Of a stretch of DNA of 64,000 bases, positions 21,905 through 33,584 are shown one piece after another. The position numbers and the translations under genes were made by a program. The DNA is from Pyronema omphalodes. Lineage: Eukaryota > Ascomycota > Pezizomycetes > Pezizales > Pyronemataceae. The notes under the pieces are model-generated. The model was given only the letters and a program-made list of their open reading frames with translations. It was not told the origin of the DNA and made no database searches. The stretch's first letter is position 1. Every line of letters starts with the position of its first letter. Location: positions 310,001-374,000 of the forward strand of contig JAJJXM010000051.1 of the NCBI GenBank assembly GCA_024516155.1. Direction: 5' to 3'.

Positions 21905-24900
21905 GGCGGTGTTCGATACGGACGGGATGGGTGGATATGATAGCTGCTGTTTGGTTTAGGAAGTTGACGTTCCTTTGATAGAAGAGAGAGATGGAAGAGT
22001 TCTCGTCGGGATAACAGCAGACACGTAGCTTATGAATGGGTTCAGAGGACAGGTCTACAGCGTTATGCTATCATAGCTTGCCTATGCAGTCCCGCCCGTC
22101 TGGAGCGTTGCACGAATTGGAGTTGGAGCACAGCTATTGACCGGGGTAATTGCACGTACGTGTGCTGGTGGATCGGATCGTAAGTCACATGGGCAATCAT
22201 GAAGTGGACAGTATCCGGTGGCGGGGAAGGGAAGCCGAAGGGGAGAGACTGTTGGAGATATGTGGCTGGCAGAGGAATTTTGGATTATTTGTTGATGGAG
22301 GTGGTTGTTATGATTAATTGAGAGCTATCATGAAGCTATCATGAAGCTTCTATCAGTGTATCTATGATCAACAAGAGCTGTAGATAGCAGTTATCATCAA
22401 TTTTGTAGCTCTGAATTATCAGCTTCCCCGCAGTTTTGATGTTGGTAATCCAACAGCTCTCTCCACAGCTCCCTCCACAGCTCCGCAGCTCCCTCCAACA
22501 GCTCCCATCCATCCACAGCTCCCTTTGCTGTCTGTGCTGTACCGTACATATGTTCAATTGCAGCAGGTACAACAGCAGAGGCGTTGACCTGTCACTAGCA
22601 CAAGAGCACAAGCTAGCCACGGGATCCCCCACCCCCGCCCATTCCCCAGCTTTGAAAGCTCGGCTAGCCAGGGTATTCAGGGTAGCCAGGGTAACCGGGG
22701 TAAAGCCGTCGGCCATCCTATGTAGGCTATCGGTGGGCCCCAGCCGAAGCAGGAGTTGCGCGACGGCCGTGCGTGCAACGGTGCAACCCACCAAGATGAT
22801 CCAATCGTGGAGCTCCAGCCCTGCCAACGGCCCCGCCTTATCTTGGCGGTAGGGTAATATTTACTTCTCCCTGGCTTTATTTGGTACGTTTACTGTTAGT
22901 GCCCGCTTTGTTTGAGCCTTTGAGCCTAATTTGGATGCTATGTCTTTGGTTTGGGACGGCGACACCCAGCCAATTGATCAGTAGCAGTAGCATAGAAGTA
23001 GGGTAACCCACTATATCCCCTCGTTGCTTCTTCATCTCAGGTAACCGCCGCATAACTGGTACTATGGTGGCATAATCCGGAACCGCCTTGGTAGTGAGGG
23101 CTACCAGGTTGCCATTAATACCCTCACTCACCCAGGGATCGCAAGTGAACGCAGCTGTCAGGACTCAGCGGTAGAGGTGTGTGTCTATGTGTCAGATGGA
23201 TCCCTCATTAGGTGTTCCCATATGTAAACCTTGATTTGTGATTGTGATTGAAATAAACCAAACTGCGAAATACATATACTGATATCCTCAGATCTAACCC
23301 AAAAGAAGCTTGTACATAGAGTATGGTGACCATACTCATAGAGTGTATATACAACGGTGCTACATACCGCTGGACGTATGTATGTATCTAACAGCTTACA
23401 CACCATGTTTACCAAACTTACCAGGATCAGGATCAAATCTCAACCGACTTAAGCCAGGAGCCGCTCTACTTTGACGGGGTGTGGGTGTGCCTGGGGTGGG
23501 TTGGTGGGTGGGTAAGTTTATGGTTCACCATAGATCTATTTTTATCCCCCCCGGTCGTTTCCGCTGTCACTCGACGCCGTCGGAGCGGCTTCCAGATCCG
23601 AGATGGCTTTATGTTTTATGTTTCAAATATTTAACTAGACACTCAGGAAACTCAGGATACTCAGGATACTCAGGATACTCAGGATACTCAGGATACTCAG
23701 GACACTCGAAATATCCAAGACACTCAGGACTGAAAAAAAGGCCCTGCGTTTTAAGGTGGCTTTTGTCTTTAGGTTGGCTTTTAGCTTTGCTTTTATGTTC
23801 TGCAACAAACCTCGGGAATCTTCGCGCCGATATGTTATTATGTTATTGTTTCATGGTGTCATTGCGTTATGTATCCTGCATAAAACCAGCGCAGGACATA
23901 AAACCAACCCAACCCAGCCCTACAGATATGACATAAAAAAAGTTGGTTTCTGTTTGATACTTCTACTGTACATAATAACTCTATGTTTTTCGGGATAGTG
24001 AAGCGCTGCATGAATGATGAGTTTATTACAGCCAATAGTCCATAGTCAACAGTCCATAGCCCTATAGCCCTATGGCGCTCCCTGCTGTCTGTATGTTCCA
24101 TGTAGTAATTTCCAACAAATGAATCCATATCACCTGAAGAGTAGCAGTACATATATGGAAACTTAGGCTCCGGGGTCTGAAGTCTATGGTCTAGGGTCTA
24201 GGGTTAAGATCTAGAAATTTTGAGTAGGAATTGAGATTGGTATTAACTCCAATCGAGTGATTTTGTGTGCAGTGCTAAAGAGGTCTACAGCCTGCCGGGT
24301 GTTTGGAGATAGGGTCTGTAGGATTGGTTATTGGAATACAGCGAAAGGAGATTGATATAAGATTTGCAATTCTGTGTTTGTATTATTATTTATGGAGTAA
24401 GTAAATGAAGGAAATATATATACTAAATTCAATCTTTTTAAAACTGGCATTAAGATGATGAGTTATTCTGGATATGACTTTCTGGAAACTGGTATTGAAA
24501 TTGTAATTTTATTGTTGTAGTAACTGGCTTGTTTAATTTTGGTATACCTTTTTTGTTGGGCATATAAGTCGCTGCAAAGAAACTAATGTGTGAAATACTT
24601 TGTCATGAGAGAGTTAATTTTGATTTTTTTTTTTTTTTTTGATATTTCTCCCAAAGTTTTGACAACCTATAGGTTTAGTCATGCATTATTCACCAAGACT
24701 GTCTGATTTTCCCCATACATTTACTTTCACCGGGTGATAATCAGTATGTAACGAAATCGACTTCATAGAATATCATTCGATACGACCGGTCATGTAAAAT
24801 GCACTTTGTCGAAATATTGCCAACCTAGATATTTTTACTGGAAAAAAAAGCAGTTATTAAAATTTATCCTAATGTACTGCATTCTTTTTATATTTTTGAG

Positions 24901-25148
24901 AAAATATAAGTTTTTTTTCGAGAATTTCCTATTTGTTTGGTTTTCGCGACGTTATGAACGCGTCATCGGCACCATTCGCTTCCTCTGATTTTAATACACC
25001 AAATAATTTATTCCCATCACCATAATCAGAATCCCCAAACACCACTTTCGATCCCCATCTTCAACCCTCTCTCTCTCAAAAAAAAACCAACCCATGGTGC
25101 GAGTCCACTTCCCAGCGATAGCGCATCTACCTCATCACCCAGAACCTA
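21905..25148. other. Intergenic region, no supported gene
   Basis: The URC1 5' flank, then about 3 kb without recognisable genes. A CTCCCTCCACAG-type repeat lies near 22.45 kb and a 9-bp TCAGGATAC array at 23.64 kb. The 24.4-25.0 kb part is AT-rich with long T-runs. Opposing open frames at 22.34-22.85 kb look like composition artefacts. Confidence 0.65.
23641..23708. repeat. 9-bp tandem repeat (unit TCAGGATAC), about 7 copies
   Basis: Nearly perfect nonamers with a decayed edge on each side. Confidence 0.93.
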
Positions 25149-25150
25149 TA

Positions 25151-25169
25151 CGAGGTTCTGGACAAAAGT
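25151..25169 (+). repeat. Left terminal inverted repeat
   Basis: Nineteen bp that match the reverse complement of 25684-25702 exactly. It is preceded by TA. Confidence 0.92.
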
Positions 25170-25274
25170 GACCGTCACTTTTCGGCGCCGCAACGACCGC
25201 CCTCGACCACGACTTCGCGAGCTCACCACAACACAACCACGCTTCGCGGTCAATTAAGAGTGAGTGGAGATGAA

Positions 25275-25640
25275 CTAGATTTTTTTATTGAGTGCGCGTT
25301 TAACGGTCCTTCCTGACACACTTAACCCCGCTGATTTAGCGAGTCGGCTCCAGGAAATCTTTCTCCCTTCCCAATCTCGGCGTACCAGAGCGATTAATCG
25401 TCGTACATCGTGTTTGTCGAGGGATTTGGGGCGACCAGAGCGGTGGTGAGTGCGGCGTGGGTGCGGAGACTTTTTCCAGTTCTGAACAGTAGTGCGCGGA
25501 ACACCCACTTTGCGCGCTATCTCAGCGACTTTTTTGCCCTCTTTCAGCAAGGTAATAGCGCGGACTCGAGTAGGAGTATCATGCTCATGGCGAGCAGTCG
25601 GTTTCTTTGGCGTAGACGGGGGGCTTGGGGTGGTTGACAT
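25275..25640 (-). CDS. Tc1/mariner-type transposase DNA-binding region only (121 aa, lacks the catalytic domain)
   Basis: The start at 25640 (MSTTPSPPSTPKKP) is chosen because the longer frame to 25709 runs through the right TIR. Residues about 25-55 (TRVRAITLLKEGKKVAEIARK, then VGVPRTTVQNWKK) form a first helix-turn-helix of the homeodomain-like type. After a basic linker (SGRPKSLDKHD), residues about 80-118 (LIALVRRDWEGRKISWSRLA, then SVSGRTVKRALNK) form the second helix-turn-helix, as in bipartite Tc1/Tc3 DNA-binding domains. The protein stops right after it (KKI), where an intact transposase would continue to its DDE domain. The frame has no internal stop or frameshift, so a DNA-binding-only protein could be made. 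Whether it is expressed is unknown. Confidence 0.75.
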   Translation of the reverse strand: MSTTPSPPSTPKKPTARHEHDTPTRVRAITLLKEGKKVAEIARKVGVPRTTVQNWKKSPHPRRTHHRSGRPKSLDKHDVRRLIALVRRDWEGRKISWSRLAKSAGLSVSGRTVKRALNKKI

Positions 25641-25683
25641 CTCCGGTGGTGGTTTGTGCCAAGCGCCGGGCGGGGTGACGATG

Positions 25684-25702
25684 ACTTTTGTCCAGAACCT
25701 CG
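25684..25702 (-). repeat. Right terminal inverted repeat
   Basis: Exact inverted match to 25151-25169, followed by TA at 25703-25704. Confidence 0.92.
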
Positions 25703-25839
25703 TACACAACCCCTGTCATAGCTCCCGCCAAGCCACAACACCAACCCACAACGTCACCTCCAACCAACCCAGCTCACAACATCGCGACCCAACCTCACAA
25801 CCACGCGAAACCCGCATCCCAAAAAAAAAACCCCTCACC

Positions 25840-26421
25840 ATGTCTGAAGTATCACCACTCAACCCACCTCATGCCCCATTTTTCGGTTTAGCCGGCGTGT
25901 AAGCTTTTCCCATCCCTCCAAATCCCTCATTACCCCCCCGTACCTCCTTCCCTACCTCCTCCTCTTCTCCTTCGGCATACTAACCCCCTCTCAGGGCCTG
26001 CGCGATGATTCTCTCCGCCACCGGCGCCGCCTACGGCACCGCGAAAGCAGGCATCGCGATCTCCGGTGTCGGCACCTTCGCGCCACACCTAATCATGAAA
26101 TCCCTAATCTCAGTGATCATGTCAGGAATCATAGCAGTGTACGGACTAGTAATAGCCGTGTTAATAGCCGGGAACCTAGGACCTCATAATACCTATTCAT
26201 TATTTTCCGGGTTCGTACATTTAGGGGCTGGTCTTAGTGTTGGGTTTGCTGGTTTGGCTGCTGGTTATGCTATTGGTATTGTTGGGAATGCTGGTGTTAG
26301 GGCGTTCTTGTTGCAGGGGAAGGTTTATGTTGGTATGGTCTTGGTACTCATTTTTGCGGAGGTGTTGGGGCTGTATGGGCTTATTGTTGGGTTGATTTTG
26401 AATACTAAGACGAGTGGTTAA
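25840..26421 (+). CDS. VMA11: V-type ATPase proteolipid subunit c' (Vma11)
   Basis: A membrane-rotor proteolipid of the fungal vacuolar proton pump. Exons are 25840-25898 and 25995-26421 (161 aa, normal length); the 96-nt intron starts GTAAGC. The protein has four hydrophobic helices: [20 protein letters not shown]; the [20 protein letters not shown] helix; [21 protein letters not shown]; and [20 protein letters not shown] with the essential proton-carrying Glu in [24 protein letters not shown] and IMKSL favour c' over c. The loop [16 protein letters not shown] is also c'-like (yeast Vma11 has a similar TLFNGFMHL region). The strong difference in codon style between the GC-rich first half and AT-rich second half is unremarkable for the window. 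Confidence 0.92.
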
Positions 26422-26991
26422 TTGGGATGATGGAATGGGAGAAAGAGGAAGCATAGGGAAGGTTATCTGGCTGGGGGATGGTGCGGGATTGCCTAGATGG
26501 ATGCTGGTTGTTGGTTTGTTTCGGTATGGGTTTTATGGCATTGTAGACGGTGGAAAGAAATTGGGGTTGTAACAGTAGTTTTGTCATCTTTTTTTTTTGT
26601 TTCGTTATGCATGGTAAATATTCAGCAAGTTTTAGCTTCTTTATAAGACTGTCAATGTGATGCATAAACAAAGAGCAAACGAGCTTCATATATATATGAT
26701 ACTGGTTCAATTGGGATATGAAAGAGCACTCAAACATATATCTATTTACAGTCCTACACCAACTAAACTAAACTCATCAACAACAGCAAAAAATATATAT
26801 ATATCATCCTATCCAAATCCATAGAATGATCTAAGCTTTTTCTTTTCAAAAACCCCTACTAAAAAAACAAACTCCCAACCATCAATTTTCCGCAACCGAA
26901 AAAGAAAAAGAAAAAAATCCAAACCAACCAACCCCCAACCTTCAACCAGAATTAAAATATACCCCGATCCCCGTTATCTTCTTTCCCCTAT
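26422..26991. other. Convergent 3' intergenic space VMA11 / RPC1
   Basis: AT-rich terminator and 3' UTR space between two convergent genes. It contains T/A runs and an (AT)n stretch near 26793. No gene is seen. Confidence 0.75.
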
Positions 26992-29900
26992 TTACTTCTC
27001 CTCTCTCCCCTTTTTATAAACCCTCCTAAACCTATCCTCAAACAGCAACTGTTTCGGTTTAAGATCCTCATCAGAAACCATAAGATTTCTAACGACGCCA
27101 AAAGCGCCAGTACCAATACTCATACTCTGACCGAGGATGATACATTCGGAAACACCTTCGACGGCATCTGTTTTCATATAGAAAGCCGCATCAAATAAAT
27201 GATCGGTAGTTTTCTCAAAGGATGCTAATTGAAGAACGGAGTCTCGCATTTTGGAAAGTCCGAAACGTGTGATTCCTAATACTTCTCCTTTGTATGTCAT
27301 TACGTCTCCGAGAAGCTGCATGTGACGGGGGTCAATGTCCATGCCGTGCTCGCGCATCGTGTAGGATACTTCGCCGATGATAGAGCTTCTGTTTATTGGT
27401 GAGGTTATGTTAGCTCTATTCAAGGATAACGGAGCGGTTTTAAATAATGGAATCATGGGTTATAAAACCCCCCAACTATTGGGTAGAAAAGGTGAATGGA
27501 TAGACAAGAGGGATAAGTTAACATACCTAGCAGCCTCGATACCCAAAACCTCCTTCATTTCCATGATGTGGTTACTAGTAGTCTGAGTACCCACAACTCC
27601 ATCTGTATTCATACACTGTCTAAGGCCATAACCTTCCACCAGCAACTCATTATCACCAGTTTTCTCGTTCTTCTTAACAACGGCACGAACACAGTTTGGA
27701 TATCCGTTGACAATGACACCAGGGATAGCACGTTTCAAGGCCTGGACACGCATGTAGACATCTCCGTCCTCCTTTGAGGTTCGTTCCTTGGCTGGTAATT
27801 CCCGGACTGTGATGTGGACTTTGTTTCCGGAGATACGGATGTCTTGGGGAAGAATCTTCAGTTTGGCTTTGACGAGAGCTTGGATGATTTCGTTGGTGCC
27901 GATTTCTAGTTGCAGGGCTTCGATGGTTTTCCAGTCGATGCGGACGGAGACGTAGGAAGAGTCGGGGGCGCAGACATCTTCTACGTAGTGAATAATCTAT
28001 CACCGAGTTAGCCATCCAACCATCCCTCCTCTCCTTCTCCTGTTGGAAAGGAAAAAAACTTACATCCGACAAATAAGTCTTTTCCATGCGTCCCTTAACA
28101 ACACGGGCAGCACGTTCATCATCCTTAGTAACCAACTTACAGGTGATAATCGGGGTAGAAATAATTTTACTAGCGTTAATAATTTCCTTGATACGCGGTA
28201 CTCCAAGGGTAACGTTCATACTAGCAACACCAGCAAAATGGAAAGTCTTCAAAGTCATCTGAGTACCAGGCTCACCAATAGACTGAGCACCAACAGCTCC
28301 AACCGCGGAACCTGGCTCAATCTTTGCACGTTCATATTTGGTGAGACACTGAGACAAGAATTCTTCCATGCATCGTTGAGAGATTTTAAGGACCTGACGA
28401 ACGGCCTTAACGGAAGCAGCGGGATAGAAGGAATCAATATTCTTTCCGCGGAGTGAAGGCTCAGGAGTTTCGTCTTGCCGGGGAAGTCCAAATTTCTCAC
28501 GTAAATCGGCCAACTGTCGAGCTTTGCCACTGACGTAGGATCGGATGGAATTGTAGAATCCTCGTAAACTCTCGTTTTCGTCAAGTGCCATCAATGCATC
28601 ACGACCGGTGAGCTTTTCGAGTTGGTCGTCGGTGATGACGTTACCTAGAAGGTCCTTACGGATGGTCTTCTCTTCAAGGGGTCTAATAACCTTGTCGCAA
28701 AGCTCCATAATTTCGTAAGGCAAAAGTCCGGGTGCATCGTTATCGTAAGTGATGTTTTCAGAGTGGTAGTAAGTTCTCTTGAAGTTGACAGGTTGGGCGT
28801 CTCCCTCCATATCAACGGGATCCAAAGAGTCTCCTCCATATCTGAACTGTACGATACCAGAAGAAGAAGTTCTGACAGTTTCGTCGTAGTTAGCGGACAA
28901 GTCTTCGAGAGACTTCATCAAACGTCTAGACATGTAACCAGTCTCGGCAGTCTTGACTGCAGTATCGACTAGACCTTCACGACCGGAAATGGCGTGGAAT
29001 AAGAACTCAGTAGGCGTCAATCCAGAAAAGAAACTGTTTCTAACAAATCCCTTGGACGGAGGCTGCTTAGAGTTCTTGGCGAAATGGGGCAATGATCGGT
29101 CATCGAATCCGTCAGGGACACGCTTTCCAGCAATAACTTGCTGACCGACACAAGCAACCATTTGAGAGACGTTAATCTTGGATCCTATAATGAGTTAGAA
29201 GACTCCCTTCAAACCAGACAAGAAATAAGCATACCCTTGGAACCGGAACTGGCCATGATCAACGGAGAGTTGTATTTACTCAACTCTCTCATACAAATAT
29301 CTCCGACTCTGTCACGAACGTTGGACAAAATACCCTGCACCTTGTTTTCCAATGTAGTTTCCTCGTCACATCCAGCTGCCTTCTCAAGCTTTCCCTCCTT
29401 GTACTGCAAAATAAGATCATCACACTGCTTGTACGCATCCTCAACCATAAGATCCTTCTCCTTCCTCAAAACCGATCCGGGAAGAACATCGTTGATACCG
29501 ATAGAGAAACCCTTATTCGCCAACCATCTAGCACAAAGCTTGGCCAACCGGTTCATAGCCAAAACAGCTTGGTCTGGACCATAATCTCTCAAGATAACAT
29601 AGAAAACGGAGTCTTTCTTTCCAGATCCAACAGTCGACTTGTCCATGAGACCACACATGACTTCACTTCCACGGATGACAAGGAACCCGTCCTGGGAACA
29701 CATATCGGGTGCCTGTCCTGGTGGTATGCTGCCGGGCTTGAAATCACGACACTTTGCGTCCAAGTTGACGAGAACAGGGCTCTTCTTGTTTGGTCGCATC
29801 ATGAGGTTGAAAACCTGCTTTCCAGTCCAGAGGGCCTGGGGTTTGAGGATTGCCGGCGGGGGGATATCCATTTGTTCGTTTCCGTCCACCATGTACATGC

Positions 29901-31801
29901 AAATATGTCCGAAAGTCTTTCTGTCGTAAAAGACATCCTTGGAACTAAGCAAGTATGCGGCTGTAATGAAATCCTGGATGGCGGCAATAATGGGTTCTCC
30001 GTTACGGGGGGTACACAAATTGTTTTTCACGCCCATCAACTGGATGGCTTCCGTTCTGGCTTCTTCGGTCTGTGGTACATGCAAGTTCATCTCGTCACCA
30101 TCGAAATCGGCGTTGTAAGGGTTACAGACACACTCGTTGAGACGGAAAGTTTTCCATGGTCGAATTTTAGCCTACCGAATGTTAGTTAATTCTTCTACAT
30201 GGCAATTCTACAAGACGAAACAGGACAAGGCAAGGCAAAAGATTTCACGTACGTAATGACTGAGAATACTGAGTTTGTGCAACGACGGTTGACGATTGAA
30301 TAGAACTACATCATTGTCTTCCAAATGTCTCTCTACGACATCTCCAAACTGCAAGTTTTCCGCGGTACGTTTCCGGTCTCCGAATTTGAGGAACAATTTG
30401 AAATCCGTTCCCTTTTTAATGACGTAGTTTGCACCAGGCCATACTTCTGTACCATTTTCGACCAATTTCTGAAGCTTCTTTATGTTATACCGGTTCACTT
30501 TCTCAGGGTATGTAAGGTTCTTTGCCACGAGAATTGGAACCGCAACTTGTTCAATACTCAAGTTGGGATCCGGGGAAATAACTGTACGTCCAGAGAAATC
30601 CACACGCTTTCCAGACAAGTTACCGCGGAAACGTCCCTGCTTTCCCTTTAATCTCTGACAGAATCCACGGATGGGCTTGAGTTCTGTGTAGTTTCTTGTG
30701 ATACTAGGCTGACTCGAGTCAATATACATGGCAATTTGTGCTTGCATGTAATCCCACTGCTCCATTAAAGATTGAATTCCCTTTCCTTGCTGAAGACCGG
30801 CTCGAATAAGTGAGCTCATGAAAATAATTTCGGTCAACTTGACAGTAAGATCATCCTCGTTACTCGCGGAATCCTGCTGAACGGAAGGTCGAATGCAAAC
30901 CGGGGGTGCCGGTACATATTGCCAGATAAACATCTCTGGTCTTCCCTTTTCAGGGTTCATTCCCAAAAGCTCACAATCCACGGCAGTTACCTGCTTAAAT
31001 AGATTGAGTACTTTTAGAGGGTTAAGATCATCCATTGCCTTCTTAACATGTTTGTCCAAATCTGGGTTCGTTTTTTTTGCCTCAGTGAAAGAGTTGTCAA
31101 ATTCTAATTTTGATGCCGGTGGGATCTTCTTGGCAGATGTTGATGCATTGAAAGCTCTCCATTTGTCGTGAATAATCTTGAGCGCACCAAGCTTCTTAAC
31201 AACACCGTTGATAGCACCGCAGTGGGGGCAAGTGCGAGCCTTCTTGCACTGCTCATTAATCTTTTTACAGATTCCCATTCTGCGCAAGTTGTCCATGTTA
31301 GGCGTGCGCAACATTTTCAGGTACTGACGTCCCTGGTTATCGTCCAATAATACCCTCGAACAATCTTTACAGATGTTCTGTAGCATCGTAACAATTGCCT
31401 TGAAGTATCCGATATGGAAAGCCGGTAGTGCAAGTTTAACATGTCCGAAATGTCCGTTACAGTTTTGTAGACCCTCTCCACAGGTTTCGCAAATTCCGTT
31501 TTTCGCAGAAGTTCCCTAGCCACCATATCAGTAAAGAAGCACAGGTACACCGAGCGTGTCCTGCACGTACCATGCGCGCGTCAAGGGCTCCATTCTTCTT
31601 CAAAGACCGTCCACCTTCGAGCTCGTATAATTCTCGCGTAGCGACTTCAACGACACCTTGCTTTACGACGTCCTGAGGGGACCTATTACGTTATTAGTCA
31701 ATGAATTTGCGCGGATAATTCATGACGCGCCAAACTTACATGATTCCAAACTGGACCTCCCCAATCTTTTTGGGGACATTATCAATGACCTGTGACTTCA
31801 T
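26992..31801 (-). CDS. RPC1: DNA-directed RNA polymerase III largest subunit (C160, Rpc1/Rpo31), 1453 aa
   Basis: Catalytic largest subunit of Pol III, which makes tRNA, 5S and other small RNAs. Seven exons: 31740-31801, 31571-31682, 30253-31515, 29235-30171, 28064-29184, 27527-27996, 26992-27388 (4362 nt). The N-terminal zinc-binding clamp has [20 protein letters not shown], and the CPHC motif follows. The pore and active site contain [40 protein letters not shown] and the absolutely conserved [10 protein letters not shown] (Asp501, Asp503, Asp505). The trigger-loop region has [27 protein letters not shown]. The C-terminus ([11 protein letters not shown]) is typical of Pol III rather than Pol I or II, and no heptad CTD is present. 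Length agrees with yeast C160 (1460 aa). Confidence 0.97.
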
Positions 31802-32385
31802 TTTGGACGAGTTGTAAGGATGTCGCAGTATAGAAATTTGTCAAGTTTCGCGTGGTTTTAGGTGTTCAAAAAATCGGTCGCAAGTGGCGCCACTTGCGCA
31901 CTGAGTGTTTCCAGAAGCTGATTAAGTGATTGCTATCGCATAAGGCTCGTCGCGATGGCCGTCGAAGAGGTCGTGGAGTCGTGAAACGGGCGAAGACTGT
32001 TCGATGGAGGGGAGTGAAAGGCACTAGTGGGGCAGCAAAATATCTTTAGACTGGTTTCTCGCGGGGCGCCACTTATGAACAGGCGTCCGGCGAACCAGGT
32101 CCCCTAACCCTGCTTTCGGGGAAGAATCACGCCAGAAGTCAGCTTTATTCTGACTGTTTATAGCTATTTCTATTATCCATATGACTGGATCAGTAGGTAG
32201 TTTCTTAAGTTCAGTCTGTATATTCCATTCGAACCCAATATGTGCTACGCGGTAACCATGGAGGCAATAAAATGACTCAATTCAACCAGCATACAACACC
32301 GTAACCCCGCGAAATTTTGCTTAACCCACGCAGCAATTATGCTGCTGATTATTCCATTACGGTTATTTCCCTTTTAAAACTGCAA
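31802..32385. other. RPC1 5' flank / 3' flank of the Vma22-like gene
   Basis: About 580 bp between two co-oriented minus-strand genes. I see no gene or repeat in it. Confidence 0.7.
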
Positions 32386-33354
32386 TTACTCCCATTTAAC
32401 CTCCTCCCATCTCCATTGCCCCTCCTGGTTCCTCTCAACCTTCCCCACGCTCTCCACATCCTGCTCCTCGAGCTCTCCATATAAGTGTGGGAACCTCTCC
32501 CCATTGACATCATCCACCAGTTCCCACCTCAAATCCTTCCCCTCTAGCCTCTCTACGGGAATCTTAAGTGCCCACAGCTCCTTGAATCCTCCCATAAACC
32601 GAGTCATAACTCCCAAGGCCTGTTGTTCCGTGCACAAGTGGATATACCCACTACTCTGATCCAACTGCGACAACTCCATAGGCCAGGCCGGAGGCTCTGT
32701 CAGGAGCTTATAGATAAATTTCTCTGTCGAAGTGGTAGACATGGCTTCAATCTGATTCGCGAGTACTCGGAGCTTGTGGAGGGTGGAAGCTAACTCGGGG
32801 AGGGTTTTGATCGCGGTAGAGAAGGCGGTGCCGGCAGCTCGTAATGCGGGTGGTGGGAGAGGGTGAAATAAAGTTAGCGGAGACTTCTTTTGTGGTATTA
32901 TTGGTTTGGTGGAGTTGTCGGTGACGTTATCGGTGGTCTTTTTGTCCTCGTCAGCGGCGGCGTCGACGTCGTTGTCTTCGGAGGTGCCGCGGGGCACGTC
33001 GTCGTTCCCGCCGTCCTTGCCCCTCCGTCGCCGTAACCCTTCTTGTTCCACCGGTTTCTCACTCGACACCTGTTGCAACCCTTTCGGCTCACTCTGAAGC
33101 TCATAATCCTCCCAAACAAGTTCATTGATATCGGAGCCCGGCTTTTCGGAAATTCGTACACCCCTCGTTGCGGTCATGGGCTTCTGCTCGTACATATCGC
33201 GGCCATAGGGAGCGCCTCTTGCTGATTCCGCTGCGACATTTGCAGCTGCTAGGGCTAGGAATCCATTGGATAAGTCCTTTGCAAGTTGCTGGATTTGAGA
33301 TTGGTAGACGTCGAGTGCGTTGAGATGGGCGAAGTGGAGGTCGTCGAGAGACAT
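32386..33354 (-). CDS. Vma22-like V-ATPase assembly factor fused to a DUF952 domain (322 aa)
   Basis: A single uninterrupted frame. Residues 1-60 (SLDDLHFAHLNALDVYQSQI, QQLAKDLSNGFLALAAANVA, GAPYGRDMYEQKPM) match the Vma22/CCDC115 N-terminus, an ER factor for assembling the V-ATPase membrane sector. An acidic/basic linker (RRRRGKDGG, DAAADEDKK) precedes the second conserved Vma22 block (HPLPPPALRAAGTAFSTAI, a coiled segment of about 30 residues). From about residue 210 (TEKFIYKLLTEPPAWPM, GYIHLCTEQQALGVMTRF, RWELVDD, FPHLYGEL) the sequence is a DUF952 domain, for which no role is established. The start at 33354 follows a good acceptor (CTAAC..CACAG). A GTGAGT donor about 70 bp upstream suggests a 5'-UTR intron; the alternative ATG at 33366 would lie in it. 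The domain assignments are by eye. Confidence 0.75.
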   Translation of the reverse strand: MSLDDLHFAHLNALDVYQSQIQQLAKDLSNGFLALAAANVAAESARGAPYGRDMYEQKPMTATRGVRISEKPGSDINELVWEDYELQSEPKGLQQVSSEKPVEQEGLRRRRGKDGGNDDVPRGTSEDNDVDAAADEDKKTTDNVTDNSTKPIIPQKKSPLTLFHPLPPPALRAAGTAFSTAIKTLPELASTLHKLRVLANQIEAMSTTSTEKFIYKLLTEPPAWPMELSQLDQSSGYIHLCTEQQALGVMTRFMGGFKELWALKIPVERLEGKDLRWELVDDVNGERFPHLYGELEEQDVESVGKVERNQEGQWRWEEVKWE

Positions 33355-33584
33355 GGCTGTGCACAAAGTTAGGACGAGTACTGAGCTAGCTGCCAGACAG
33401 CTCTTGTACTACTTTCACTCACTCGTGGATGAATGACGTCGAGTTACAGGTTTCACAGTACAGAGTGATATTGAAATTATCTTTGATATTCTCTCTTCAG
33501 CCAACCGTACTTATAATCAGATTATCTATAATACACATAATACAGGTAACATCTTCACACTTTTGTTTTTCATCTATGGATCTT

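Larger units (their letters stand above)
25151..25702 (-). mobile_element. Non-autonomous Tc1/mariner-type element, 552 bp, with TIRs and TA duplication
   Basis: Perfect 19-bp terminal inverted repeats, CGAGGTTCTGGACAAAAGT, occupy 25151-25169 and (as reverse complement) 25684-25702. TA flanks both ends (25149-25150 and 25703-25704), the target duplication expected of the Tc1/mariner superfamily. Just inside the left end is a perfect 9+9-bp palindrome (AAAAGTGAC-C-GTCACTTTT, 25164-25182) overlapping the TIR. The interior codes only for a DNA-binding domain (25275-25640, minus). The DDE catalytic part is absent and there is no room for it, so the element is an internal-deletion derivative. Its right end lies 137 bp upstream of the VMA11 start codon. 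Confidence 0.88.

Noticed and set aside
22339..22852. Two opposing ORFs of 162 and 138 aa
   Set aside because: Overlap a CTCCCTCCACAG-type repetitive tract, no domain recognised, both strands open by composition.
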